This document shows positions 42,092 through 53,238 of a DNA stretch of 64,000 nt, piece by piece. The DNA lies in the NCBI GenBank assembly GCA_033557465.1, contig CM066034.1:417734159-417798158 (forward strand). The letters run 5' to 3'. A program made the position numbers and the translations under genes. This DNA comes from Ichthyophis bannanicus. Lineage: Eukaryota; Chordata; Amphibia; Gymnophiona; Ichthyophiidae. The first letter of the stretch is position 1. Each line of letters opens with the position of its first letter. Under the pieces are notes generated by a model that was given only the letters and a program-made list of their open reading frames with translations, was not told the DNA's origin and searched no databases.

Positions 42092-42825
42092 GATTTTTTA
42101 AAGCGCTTCCGTCAGTATTGGAAGGAAGAGGTAGGGTTGTCCCGGATGGGATTAATGGGTCAGATGTATGTTCAGACGTTGATGGGGGCTTTCCGCCCCA
42201 ATATTGCGTTAGCCTGTAAACAAATGATAGATAATTGGTTTAATGTCACACCGCCCCCCCCCCCCCCCGAGGAGTTAGAGCAAGTAATTATGTCTAAAGA
42301 TGCAATCGGATGTTTTGTGGAACCCGCAAAGGGGAAACCACGAGATGGATCAGGTAAACAGATTAGTCATGCTTTTCAGGATCCCCAAGGGGGCCAGGGG
42401 TTTGGCCCATGGGGATCTTGGATACCTCCACTGATGTATAACTCGGTTGGAGGAGGATGCCCCCCCCCCCGTATGAAGGACGGGGTAGGGGAAATTGGGT
42501 ATAGCGAGGAAGGGGAAGAGGAAGAGGAGGACTACAGGGACTCCCTAGAAATCAGGGATGTTTTGTCTGCAAGCATCCAGGCCATTGGAAAAATGAATGC
42601 CCACAGCGTGCATTAGTACCTTATACTATCAATGCTGTGGGTTCCCCTAGTGCACCGGAATACCCACCATATGCCAGTGTACCATCTCCGTTGGCACCCA
42701 TTACGCCGGGGGGTCTCCCTCTGCTTTTGTGCCTGCTGCCCCTATTGTTCCAGGCCATTGGCCAGGGATGCGACCCTCAGCCTAGGGGTGCCTTGAAGCC
42801 GCTGTCCCTGCCTGGGTGCAATTAA
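42092..42825 (+). pseudogene. ERV gag, C-terminal part
   Basis: An open frame to 42616 carries the end of capsid with a Pro run (42249-42268) and a Glu-rich stretch. In a second frame, 42557-42598 encodes a single zinc knuckle of the CX2CX4HX4C type, the nucleocapsid RNA-binding motif. The nucleocapsid frame continues Pro-rich to a stop near 42825, overlapping the start of the protease frame. One frameshift therefore separates capsid and nucleocapsid. The N-terminal half of gag is absent. Confidence 0.8.
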
Positions 42826-44450
42826 CTACAGAGTGGCAGACCCCCCCAAAATGTATATTGTGGGTAGATGGAAAACCTGTAACCTTTGTGGTGGATACTG
42901 GGGCTACTCACTCTACTTTGCATTCCACATTGTATGAGGTCCCCCGAACGCCTGGGCTGGCTTCTGTAGGAATTAATGGGACAGCAATAGATTCAGCTCT
43001 TACAGAACCCTTACCTATTCTAACCCCTATGGGACATCAAGTATTACCCCATGTTTTTACCATTTTATCTGCTTGTCCTGTCAGCTTAATGGGTAGAGAC
43101 CTGTTGTGTCAGTTGGACACTACTTTGGTCTCATCCCCGTCTGGTTCATTTTCCTTGTTTTCCCCCTATTTTTTTGTTCAGCCGGGCAGGCCGACTATAT
43201 TGATGGATGTACCGGCACAGGTGTGGGCCCCTTCATCTATGGATGTCAGGTTCCTCGATTGCACTCCTTATGAAGCCCTGCTGATGTCAGATGCTGCTCC
43301 GGTTTATTTAAAACAATACCCATTAAGGGAGGATAAGGAAGAGGTGATTGCCCCTATGATTGCTGATTTGCTTACAGCTGGGGTACTAATCCCCACCGTT
43401 TCTCCCTATAACATTCCCATAAATCCGGTTCCCAAAGGAATGGGCTATCGCTTCATGCAAGATTTGCGGGCGATAAATCAGTTGGTTGTTCCCTTAGCCT
43501 CTGTCATGCCTGATATTACTTCCCTGCTTACACTGATTCTGGTCACAGCCACTAGATTCACGGTCATGGATTTGGCTAATGCTTTTTTATCCATCCCCAT
43601 CGCCCCTCAGACGATGCCCCTTTTTGCTTTTACTTTCCGTGGGACACAGTATATGTGGACCAGGCTGCCGCAAGGGTATATTGACTCACCTGCCGCTTAT
43701 TCTCTGGCTTTAAAATTGTCCTTAGTATCATGGCATCCACCCTACTCCTCCATCCTCCTTCAGTATATGGACGATTTATTGTTATATGCGGATACGATGG
43801 AGGCCTGTGAAAAGGACTCATTATCCTTGTTGTACTTCCTACCTGAAAACGGACAGAAAGTTTCATTTTCTAAGCTGCAATGGTGTTGCCTCTCTGTGAC
43901 TTATTTGGGATTTGAATTATCTCATGGCCAACGGTGCCTGTCGCTTGAACGCGTGCAGGCCATCATGAGGGTTGCCCCCCACCCCCCCTCTACAGTTACA
44001 CAAATGCTCTCCTTCCTGGGTTTAGTCTGCTTTTGCCGACAATGGATCCCTGATTGTTCTTATTGGGATTCTATTTTGCGTGCTGCTACTTTGAAACTAC
44101 CTCCGACTGCTCCTATTCAATGGACTCCTGTGATGGACACTGCCTTTTGTACATTGAAACAGTTGTTAATTTCAGCTCCTGCTTTAGGCCTGCCTGATTA
44201 CACCCGCACCTTTCACTTGTATGTAAAAGAAGGGGGAGGATCAGTAGCAGCCATCCTAGCCCAAGAGCATGGAGGATCATATCATCCGGTGGCATACTTT
44301 TCTAAAAGGTTGCCATTGCAAGTCCAAGGCATGCCCGCATGTTTGGGAGCCTTGGTGACGGCAGCCTGTGCAGTACTTATGGTGGGTCCCATCACGTTGT
44401 CGCATGCTACTATTTTATATTCCTCTCATTCAGTTTTGCATGTGCTCTGA
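42816..44450 (+). pseudogene. ERV pro-pol: protease and reverse transcriptase
   Basis: A 544-codon open frame. The aspartic protease is marked by DTGA at residues 27-30. RT follows from about residue 165, with the fingers/palm blocks and the catalytic YMDD at residues 317-320 (43764-43775). The connection and start of the RNase H-like region include a DYTRTFHLYV-type segment and PVAYFSKRL. The frame lies in a different register from the end of gag. It ends at a stop at 44448-44450 and the remaining pol is in separate frames. The domain architecture is gammaretrovirus-like. Confidence 0.9.
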
Positions 44451-44468
44451 AATTTAACCACTCAATAC

Positions 44469-45500
44469 ATGACTTCTCAGCGGCTGAGTGGGTATGAGGT
44501 CATTCTCACGGCCACAGAGGGTCTGCAGGAAAAACAGCAATCCCTTGTGGTGGTTCCTTTAGTGGCATTACATGCCTTGTTATCATTAACTGACATTGAA
44601 GAAGAGGAAAGTTTAGAGCATACCTCAGATGTGCATGACTGTTTAGAAATTATTAATAGAGAAACTGCTGTCCGACCAGATTTAAGTACAATGCCAACTG
44701 AGGGTTCAGAGAATGTATATGTAGATGGCAGTTGCTTCCACCCTTCGGATAATGTGTATACGGCGGCATACACTGTTGTATGATTGCAAAATGCAATGTG
44801 TGCCTTCGAGTCAGTTCTGACTCCTGGCGACCCAGAAGCTCCTGGGTTTTCTTGGCAGTGTCACCGGAAGTAGATTGCCAGGCCTTTCTTCCGAGGCAGT
44901 GGAGGGTTAAGTGACTTGCCCAAGGCCACAAGGAGTGCTAGCGGGAATTGAACCCTGGTTGCTTGGTTACCAAGCCAGCGCTCTAACCACTAGGCTACTC
45001 CTCCATTACCATCCAAAATATTAGAAGCAACTGCGGTGCCATATGCCTAGGCGCAGGTCGCGGAGTTATGTGCCCTTATTGCGGCCTGTTGGTTATTTAC
45101 AAATAAATCTGTTAATGTATATACTGATAGTCAGTATGCTTTTGGCGTAGTGCATGATTTTAGTTGTATATGGGCAAGGAGAGGGTTCAAGGCTGCAGAT
45201 AAGAAGCCCATTTCACATTCCCAGTTAGTAACAGAATTATTGCATGCCTTGTGTCTACCATAGCAAATTGCTATTATTAAATGTGCAGCGCACACGGGAG
45301 AACAAACAGAGGTGGCTCAAGGGAATGCTCTAGCTGATTGGGCAGCACGAGAGACCGCTTTGCATGTGGTGAAGGAAAAAGGGGAGGGAGTTGAGTCGGT
45401 TTTGGCGGAATATTATATGATTCCGATTGAGGGAGTCTGTTCACCTCAGGTGCTGCAACACGCTACAGACCTGGAGGATGTACAATATTAGGAAAGACAA
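44469..45500 (+). pseudogene. ERV RNase H, split by a SINE
   Basis: The first part (44469-44783) ends in the RNase H opening motif YVDGSC. The second part (from about 45007) has LPSKILEATAV, ELCALIAACWLF, VYTDSQYAFGV and AAHTGEQTEV…NALADWAARE, which supply the remaining acidic residues of the RNase H site. Two stops (near 45048 and 45262) add to the SINE disruption. It would remove the RNA strand during reverse transcription. Confidence 0.85.
44785..45006 (-). mobile_element. tRNA-derived SINE in ERV RNase H
   Basis: On the minus strand it starts GGAGGAGTAGCCTAGTGGTT with an A box, then GGTTCAATTCCCGC as B box, a body with CCTTGGGCAAGTCACTTAAC (a core-like segment also known from MIR/CORE SINEs) and an end with TCGAAGGCACACATTGC. 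No clear target duplication was found. It is the better preserved relative of 13893-14107. Confidence 0.9.
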
Positions 45501-45535
45501 GGTTTAAAATTACAGGAACAGAAGGGAGGTTCAGC

Positions 45536-46204
45536 TTGGATAAGGACTTAGTGTCACTGGTGACATTACAACTAGGACAATGTTTAACATGTGTCCGAAA
45601 TAATGTCCAGGTTGGGAAATCAGCTGGGCAATTGGAACATTTGCCACCTCCACAGGGTCCCTTTCAAGCCTTGCAAATTGATTTTACACATATGCCAAGG
45701 GCAAAAGGAGGGGTTAAGTACTTGTTGGTTATAGTCGACAGATTTTCTAAATGGGTGGAAGCCTTTCCTACAGTAAAAAAGGATGCTAGAACAGTTGCTA
45801 AAATTTTATGGAAAGAAATTATACCCCATTTTGGGTGCCCCCTTACTATAGACTCTGATCAAGGACCTGCATTTGTTGCTAAGCTTTTACAACAAGTGGT
45901 ACACCTGTTTTCTATACAATAGAAATTTCATGTCCCTTATCACCCTCAGTCCTCCGGTGTGGTAGAAAGAATGAATAGGACAATAAAGGACAAGTTGCGA
46001 AAAGCCACTAATGGAACTTTTACAAATTGGACACATTTTCTACCAGCAATATTAGCAGAGATTCGACTGGCCCCTATGAAAAATGGTCATTCTCCTTTTC
46101 AAATTTTAATGGGATGTCCCTTCCCCTTTCCCTGGAAATGGTCACAGGGCACTGTTGTTACTGGTGATGATTTGGGACTAGCCCAAGAGGAATATGCTTA
46201 CCAG
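45536..46204 (+). pseudogene. ERV integrase, catalytic part
   Basis: The zinc-binding end is seen as CLTCVRNN. The catalytic triad is present: Asp in LQIDFTH (residue 49), Asp in IDSDQGPAF and Glu in GVVERMNRT. A stop at 45920-45922 separates the second Asp from the Glu. The domain would insert viral DNA into chromosomes. The frame runs into an L2 insertion at about 46205. Confidence 0.85.
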
Positions 46205-46831
46205 CTGTATATTTACAGAAACTCGCCAGTCTCGCCATGCCCACATCACTCCTTTTCTCAAGCCGCTTCACTGGCTACCCATCCAAGCCCGCATCCAATT
46301 CAAACTCCTCCTGCTGACCTATAAATGTATTCACTCTACAGCCCCTCATTACCTCTCATCTCTTATCTCTCCCTACATCCCCACTTGGCAACTTCGCTCC
46401 GCTAAAAAACTACTTTTTTCTAGGCCTTTCACTTGCACCGCTAACTCCCGACTTCGCTCCTTTCACCTCGCTGCACCCCACGCCTGGAACAGCTTACCTA
46501 TGTCTATACGCCAAGCACCCTCTCTGGCCCTCTTCAAATCCAGGTTAAAGACACACCTCTTCACTGTCGCGTTCAGATCCTGACTTCTATCCTTCATCTT
46601 AACCTAACCCTCACCTTATGACCGAACTGACCGAACACACTATCAAAACGCTTTTAGTGTGTAAAAACCATATTGTACTTTGCACTGATTGAATAATGCT
46701 CTGTATCGTTGTGACTAGATTATAAGCTCGGAAGAGCAAGCCTCTGAAGAACAGGGACTGTCTCTTGTATGTATGTCTGTACAGCGCTGTGTGCATGGCG
46801 CTATATAAGTGTTAAATAGTAGTAGTAGTAG
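46205..46831 (+). mobile_element. L2 3' end inserted in ERV integrase
   Basis: This encodes the L2 C-terminus (PLHWLPIQARIQFKLLLLTY, APHAWNSLPMSIRQAPSLAL, FKSRLKTHLFTVAF), then the L2-type 3' UTR with GATTATAAGCTCGGAAGAGC and GCGCTATATAAGTGTTAAAT and a TAG-repeat tail. The open frame is undamaged up to 46583. Integrase coding resumes after the tail. Confidence 0.9.
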
Positions 46832-47122
46832 AAACTATTTGGGAAAGTATATGATGCTTTGCTGTTTCCCTCTGCAGGGCCCACACATCCTTTTTGGGCC
46901 GGAGATACCGTTGTTGTTAAGGCACTACATCATCATGGCTCCTGGATACCCCCATATGGAGAACCGACCACAGTGATTGCAACTACCCGGACGGCTGTTC
47001 TAACAGAGGATCAACCCACATGGATTCACGCATCCCGGATCAAGAAAGCACCAATTAACCTAGGCGGTACGCCCATAGGAGGCTCAACGAAGGCACCCAC
47101 AGAAGATTTGCCTCAGGATTGA
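46832..47122 (+). pseudogene. ERV integrase C-terminal domain
   Basis: The frame from about 46859 contains FWAGDTVVVKALHHHGSW and WIHASRIKKA, typical of the C-terminal SH3-like domain of gammaretroviral integrases. It ends at 47122, eight bases before the candidate env start. Confidence 0.8.
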
Positions 47123-47129
47123 GGCCATA

Positions 47130-48408
47130 ATGCGCGGAATTGCGCTGACTTTTGTTTTAGTACTTTTGTGGTGCCCCCTTCAGCCCATTTTTGGAACTGC
47201 AAATATGGCAATATTACTTGCACAAACTACCTTAAATGTGTCAGATTTTTGTGTGCATAGCTCGTTACAAGCTGGAGCCTTTTATCAACATGCCTTATTG
47301 CTGTGCATTCTAATCTATGTGAAATGCAGAAATTTACTGTACTTGACAATTTGAATTGTACTCAACCCCATGTTTCATTTTCTACCTTTTCTTATCACAT
47401 TGGTGTTACTCGTCCCTCTCCAGCCCGTTTTAACCAGGTCCCTTTTTCCTTGCGAGTTGTCTCTACTCTTAATGCTACTGATTGTTTTATTTTTGTATAT
47501 GCTACCATTCGTATTTTTAATTTATCTAATACTGCTTTGCATTGTATGTCCACTACTTCTGTCTCTTATGCTTACGTTCTGATGTATCTCCCTTTGGGGT
47601 GTTTTTTATTATGTGGCCGCACTGCTTACACTTATGTTCCTATAAATGCTACTGGTGGCCATTGTACCTTTGTTAGGCTTACTACTGCTGCTTTTTCCCA
47701 TATTCTCCTCAACGTTAGTTCCCCGCTTTCCCGATTACGTTCTCTTCGATCACAGCCTATGCCATCCACCTGTAATTCCAATGTTGAACCTTATAGTGAT
47801 GAAACAGCTCTAGACTTAGCATTATCTATTGTTGGTGCCCCTGGATTAGCTTTACATAATGTGATGGAAATTAATCGCATTGATTGTTCCTTAGCTAAAT
47901 CCATTAATCTTACCTCTTCTATACTAGCTTTCATGAATCATGTCTGGTTTGCGTACAGCCATTTTGCAAAATAGACTGTCGATAGACTTTCTTCTTTTAC
48001 GCTTAAACCATGGGTGTGAGGAATTTGAGGGTATGTGTTGTTTTAATCTCACTGATGAGAGCATCCCTATTAAGGATTTACGTACACTTGCTTCCCAGAT
48101 TACTGTTTCCTCTGCTGTTAATTGGTGGTCCTCTTACTTCTTGGTTTTTGGGTTTAGGGGCTGGGTTACGTGGCCTGTTGATGTTTACCATTGGCTTTTT
48201 GGTCATTGCCCTCATTACCTGTTGTTTTTGTCCCTTGTCTGTTTGCGATGCCGTCCCCCATCCCCCCCCCCCCCACCCCCCGTTCAGTGAGTGCTTTTCC
48301 TTATTACTATTTCCATGTCCCCTCCTCCCTGACCCCACCTAATAATGTTTATGATGAGTTACCTATACGTCATATTTGGTGGGTACTGGGTACTTTTTGT
48401 TTTTTCTG
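47130..48408 (+). pseudogene. ERV envelope gene, decayed
   Basis: A candidate start at 47130 is followed by a hydrophobic signal-like segment. The frame stops at 47354 and continues in an overlapping frame (47303-47974) that forms the surface-subunit-like part, with many potential N-glycosylation sites (N-x-S/T). The transmembrane-subunit-like part follows in other frames (47940-48400). It has a CX6CC cysteine motif near 48027-48050 and a hydrophobic anchor ending in LITCCFC near 48210-48235. At least two frameshifts break it. The gene is short for an envelope. It is described from motifs only. Confidence 0.75.
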
Positions 48409-48435
48409 ATATGTTATGGGTGTGTCCGTTGGACA

Positions 48436-48446
48436 CAAAGGGGGGA
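48436..48446 (+). promoter_or_regulatory. ERV polypurine tract
   Basis: AAAGGGGGGA lies directly before the 3' LTR, where plus-strand DNA synthesis is primed in retroviruses. Confidence 0.8.
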
Positions 48447-48860
48447 TTTTAAGGGTTAAGATTATGAAAGCAATGAGTTTCTAGCAATGAGTTTAATAAG
48501 ATATGAGCTTAGTAAGATAGTATTAACAAACATGGGTTTCTGAGAATCGTTATTATACTATCTAACTGTGTTTAGAAAAACTATGTATATGACTGTACTA
48601 TGTTTAGATCTTAGCTGCATCCTGTATGCTCATACTGCCTGCTCTATTGTATATTCATTTCCGTGTATTGTATAACTTGCTGGTGCAGGGGTATATAAGA
48701 AAGAAAGCCCTTATAGAGAGTGAATAAAGATTTGTAGGCTGCCTAAGTTGTACCAGTCTTTATTCCTAGGTACCTGAGGCATCGAGGTGACAGAGGACCA
48801 GCGGCGGTAAGCCCTGGTGAGGTGGGAGTGGTAAGTGGGAAAGAAAAGAACCCCTAACAA
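48447..48860 (+). repeat. ERV 3' LTR
   Basis: It starts just after the polypurine tract with TTTTAAGGGTT and ends ACCCCTAACA, imperfect inverted ends. A TATA-like GTATATAAGAAAG lies at about 48690 and AATAAA at 48723, followed by an R/U5-like segment. The length is about 414 bp. No matching 5' LTR was found in the window. Confidence 0.75.
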
Positions 48861-49016
48861 TTGCCAGCTCCAGACTTTGTTCATTCCATCTTGCTGCTCC
48901 TTATGCCTGGAACAAAATACTTGAGTCTGCATCAGGCTTCATCTCTGGCTCTTTTCAAATCCAGGCTGAAAATTCACCTCTTCGAGGTCGCTTTTGGACC
49001 CTGATTCACTTTTTCT
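48861..49016 (+). mobile_element. L2 3' coding fragment
   Basis: FVHSILLLLMPGTKYLS-type coding sequence and SLALFKSRLKIHLFEVAFGP show the L2 C-terminus. It overlaps in content with the L2 at 41530-41700, so it is a different copy. Confidence 0.75.
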
Positions 49017-49606
49017 ATGTGCTTCCTTACCATTTCTCTGCTGAAGAGATTCCTGGCCCTCCAATGACAGATGTATTGAATGCATTTCAATTGTTAGAAA
49101 ATTCTGAATCAGATTTAATAACTCCTGCTACTTGTTTGATAATCTTGGCTCTTGTATCTGATAGAGTGATTACTCAGAATGTTTTTTCACAAGAGAAATG
49201 CTCCCTTCAAGGGCTGCCTGGTCAGGATTTTCCTCGACCTGGCTAGGGTGACCCAACATCACAGGTGGGAGTATCTCATCCTGTGCCCTTGGGTCCTTCA
49301 GCTAGGTAGGGCATTTTTTCTCAAATACCCATGTAAATGCTTGGTCAGACTATAGAGTCATTCATATGTTTTCTTATTTTCTTTGCAATTGATTTCTTTC
49401 TTGAATGCCCATGAGTTCTCAGGGTTCGAAATTGGTGAATCTCCTGTCCATGTCATAGAGTGAACTGGTCGTGCCAGTCTCAGCTTGCCTGGGTTACTTT
49501 GTATTTCATTGTTATATTTCTCTTTTTACTTTTATCTTGGGTCTGTACATTGTGGACTAGAGGTTGGATGGTCAATATATTTGCTGTCATACAATTTTGT
49601 TGCAGA
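49017..49606. other. Unassigned, AT-rich
   Basis: A short open frame (49019-49246) and fragments such as FLKYPCKCLVRL in a broken frame hint at an old retroelement. The family could not be named. Confidence 0.35.
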
Positions 49607-52236
49607 TTAGAAACATAGAAACATAGAAATATGACAGAAAAAGACCAAATGGCCTATCTAGTCTGTCCTTTCATATCAATAGCTACAACAGTCCCCTTTT
49701 TACCTTTAGAGATCCTCTGTGTTTGTCCCATGCTTTTTTGTATTCAGTTACTTTCCTCATCTCTACCAACTCCACTGGGAAGACTATTCCACGGATCCAC
49801 TACTCTTTCCGTAAAGAAATATTTCCGCATATCACTCCTGAATCTATCTCCCTTCACCCTCATCCCATGTCCCCTCGTGCAGAACTTGCTTTCAATTGAA
49901 AGAGGCTCTCTCCCTGAACATTTATGCCACGGAGGTATTTGAACATCTCAATCATATCACCTCTATCCCGCCTTTCCTCTAAGGTGTACATATTAAAATC
50001 CTTAAGTCTGTCCTCATATGCTTTATAATGAAGACCACTAATCATTTTAGTAGCCATCCTCTGCACCGACTCCATCCTGTTCACATCCTTTTGAAGGTGC
50101 GGTCTCCAGAATTGCACACTATACTCCAAATGAGGTCGCACCAGAGACTTATAGAGAGGCATTATCACCTCCTTTTTTCTGCTAGCCATTCCTCTCTGTA
50201 TGCACCAAAGCATCCTTCTAGCTTTTGCCATCACCTTTTCTACCTGTTCAGCTACTCTAATGTCATCAGACACAGCCACGCCTAGGTCCCGCTCTTCTTT
50301 AGTGGACAAAAGTACTTCATTCCCTATACTATATTGCTCCCTTGGATTGCTGCAGCCCAAATACATGACCTTACATTTTTTAACATTAAATCCCAGCTGC
50401 CAAATTCTAGACCATTCTTCAAGCTTAGCTAGATCCCTCCTCATGTTATCTACACCTTCCTGGGTGTCTACCCTATTGCAGATTTTGGTATCATCCGCAA
50501 AGAGGCAAACCTTACCCGACAGCCCTTCTGCTATATCACTAACAAAGATATTAAAAAGAATTGGACCAAGGACAGATCCCTGGGGCACACCACTGGTAAC
50601 ATCCTTCTCGGAGTGAACCCCATTTACCTGTATTCTTTGTCGCCTCCCATTCAACCAATTTCTAACCCAAGCAGTAACTTTAGAGTCCACCCCTAGGGTG
50701 CTCAGTTTGTTTATAAGTCACCTGTGAGGAACAGTGTCAAAGGCTTTACTGAAATCCAAATACAACACATCTAGGGCTCTCCCTCGGTCCAACTCCCTGG
50801 TCACCCAGTCAAAGAAATCAATCAGATTTGTCTGACAAGACCTGCCTCTGGTGAATCCATGCTGTCTCGGATCCTGTAATCCACTGTACTCCAGAAACCT
50901 CACTATTTTCTCTTTCAGCAGCGTTTCCAATAATTTACTCACCACTGAAGTTAAACTAACTGGCCTGTAGTTTTCAACCACATCCTTACTTCCGCTTTTG
51001 TGTAAAGGCACCACATGAGCCTCTCTCCAGTCCTTTGGCACCACTCCCGACTCCAACGAGGCATTGAAAAGGTCAGTCAGTGGAGCTGCTAGAACGTCCC
51101 CAAGTTCCTTCAGTATTCTAGGGTGTATCCCATCCGGTCCCATCGCTTTGTCTACTTTAAGTTGAGCTAGTTTCTCATGAACACAGTCTTCTGAAAATTG
51201 TTCAAGATGTCCCTCGCTTCTGTTCCTGTTTGTGGGTGTTTTCTGAGGTCCTGCTCCTGGATCTTCATCTATGAACATAGAACAGAAATATTTGTTAAGC
51301 AATTCCGCTTTATCCTTATCAGCTTCTACATATTCCTCCCCTGCACCCTTGAGTATGACAATACCACTTTTGCCCTTCCTCTTCTCACTAAAATATCTGA
51401 AAAATGTCTTATCCCCCATTTTATTGCATTGGCTATTTCCTCCTCCTTTTAAATCTTTGCATTCCTGACTACTTTGCTAGCTTCTCTAACCTTTTCCATA
51501 TACAGATGTCTGTCTTCCTCTCTCTGTGATCTCTTGTATTTCATGAAGGCCTCCCTCTTTTTCTTCACTTTTTCAGCTACTTCTTTCGAAAGCCATAACG
51601 GTCTCCTTCTCCTTTTCCTTTATTTACCATTTTAACAAATAGGTTGGTTGCCCTTAAAATATCCCCTTTCAGTTTTGCCAACTGTTTTTCTACATCCCCC
51701 AGCTGTTCCCATACCACTAACGACTCCCTGAGGTATTGGCCTATCTTGGCGAAGTTAGTCTTCCTAAAGTCTAAGATCCTCACCTTTGAATGGATTCTAA
51801 CAGCCCTAGTTCTAATACTGAACCACACCATCTGGTGATCATTGGATGCAAAATGATCTCCCACTACAACATCAGAAACACTTTCACCATTGGTAAGCAC
51901 CAAGTCCAGTATGGCCTTTTCACATGTGGGGTCTGTTACCAATTGCCTGAATAGTTCTCCCTGTAGAGAATCCAGAATCTCCTTACTTATAGATGATACT
52001 GCAGCAGGAATGTGCCAATCAATATCTGGCATATTGAAACCTCCTATCAGTAGCTCTTCCCCTTTCCTAGCAATGCTGCGTATGTCTTCAATTAACTCTC
52101 TGTCCATCTCTTTCTCTTGTGAGGGAGGTCTGTATGCAAATAGATTTCTCTTTCCCTCTTTCTAGTTGAACCCACAATGCCTCCTCTCTCCCTTTTAAGC
52201 TCTGTAATTCCAAAGCTTTAATAGTAGTTTTTACAT
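49607..52236 (-). mobile_element. CR1 family 2, 3' two thirds (part of a split element)
   Basis: This minus-strand LINE ends in the tail TTTCTATGTTTCTATGTTTC at 49607-49630. It contains the endonuclease end, the RT and the C-terminal part of ORF2 from a CR1 family clearly different in sequence from family 1. The 5' continuation lies at about 56090-57780 beyond an inserted family 1 CR1. Confidence 0.9.
49860..52236 (-). pseudogene. CR1 family 2 ORF2, endonuclease end to C-terminus
   Basis: There are three open pieces. At 52236-51577: ALYVKTTIKALELQ, LLIGGFNMPDIDWH, DPTCEKAILDLVL and ASNDHQMVWF (endonuclease end). At 51419-50718: MGPDGIHPRILKEL, HKSGSKDVVENYRPVSL, QHGFTRGRSCQTNLIDFF and VLYLDFSKAFDTVPHR, then a stop. 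At 50690-49860: [16 protein letters not shown], catalytic LFADDTKI, IMPLYKSLVRPHLEYSVQFW and the C-terminal domain. Stops and frameshifts separate the pieces. The order and spacing are those of CR1 ORF2. Confidence 0.88.
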
Positions 52237-52405
52237 ATATAAGAACATAAGATATGCCATACTGGGTCAGACCAAGGTCCATCAAGCCCAGTATTCTGTT
52301 TCCAACAGTGGCCAATCTAGGTCATACGTACCTAGCAGTTTCCCCAAGGGACACAGGTTCCACAATGCTTGTATTGGTTCAAGCATTGATATCCTGGGTC
52401 CCTTC

Positions 52406-53143
52406 TTAATAATGGTTTATGGACCTTTCCTCCAGGAACTTGTCCAAACCTTTTTTAAACCCAGCTACACTAACAGCCTTTACTACATCCTCCGGTAACA
52501 AATTCCAGAGTTTGATTACACGTTGAGTGAAAAAATATTTTCTTTTATTAGTCTTAAATAGTTTACCCTGTAGCTTCATTGCATGTCCCCTAGTCTTTCT
52601 ATATTCTGATAAGGTAAACAATCGAACTACGTTTACCCGTTCCACTCCGTTCATTAATTTATAGACTTCTATCATATCTCCCCTCAGCCGTCTCTTTTCC
52701 AGGTTAAAGAGCCCCAAACCTTTTAGCCTTTCTTCATAGGAGTATCCTTCCATCCCCTTTACCATTTTGGTGGCTCTTCTCTGAACCTTTTCTAAAATCG
52801 CTATATCCTTTTTAAGATATGGCGACCAGAATTGCACACAATATTCAAGGTGCGGTCTCACCATCGAACGATATAGAGGCATTATAATATCTTTTGTTTT
52901 ATTTTCCATTCCTTTCCTTATCATACCTAGCATTCTATTTGCTCTCTTGGCCGCCGCTGCACACTGGGCCGAGGGTTTTAACATGGTATCCACAATGACA
53001 CCTAAATCTTTTTCCTGGGTGGTGGTTCCTAATGTGGAACCTTGCATCGTGTAACCATTGTTTGGGTTGTTCTTCCCTAGGTGCCTAACCTTGCACTTCT
53101 CCACATTAAATTTCATCTGCCATTTTGATGCCCAGTCTTCCAA
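52406..53143 (-). CDS. CR1 family 1 ORF2 C-terminal part
   Basis: A 245-codon frame continues ORF2 from [12 protein letters not shown] through [37 protein letters not shown] and [18 protein letters not shown] to [11 protein letters not shown] and a natural stop. The FADD-containing segment between the two frames (53144-53238) is still recognisable but out of frame. A 3' UTR of about 165 bp follows. Confidence 0.88.
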   Translation of the reverse strand: MEDWASKWQMKFNVEKCKVRHLGKNNPNNGYTMQGSTLGTTTQEKDLGVIVDTMLKPSAQCAAAAKRANRMLGMIRKGMENKTKDIIMPLYRSMVRPHLEYCVQFWSPYLKKDIAILEKVQRRATKMVKGMEGYSYEERLKGLGLFNLEKRRLRGDMIEVYKLMNGVERVNVVRLFTLSEYRKTRGHAMKLQGKLFKTNKRKYFFTQRVIKLWNLLPEDVVKAVSVAGFKKGLDKFLEERSINHY

Positions 53144-53238
53144 TTAATCAAGATCCTCTTGCAATTTTCCAAAATCCTCCTGGGTTTTAACAACTTTAAA
53201 TAGTTTTGTGTCCTCTGCAAATTTGATAACCTCACTCG

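Larger units (their letters stand above)
42092..48860 (+). mobile_element. 5'-truncated endogenous retrovirus, gammaretrovirus-like
   Basis: The order gag end, protease, RT, RNase H, integrase, env, polypurine tract and 3' LTR is seen on the plus strand. There is no 5' LTR in the window; the provirus starts inside capsid-coding sequence, right next to a CR1 tail. It is interrupted by a SINE in RNase H (about 44785-45006) and an L2 in integrase (about 46205-46831). Stops and frameshifts occur in most genes, so it is a defective old copy. RT, integrase and the CX6CC envelope motif place it near gamma/epsilon-type retroviruses. Confidence 0.9.
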
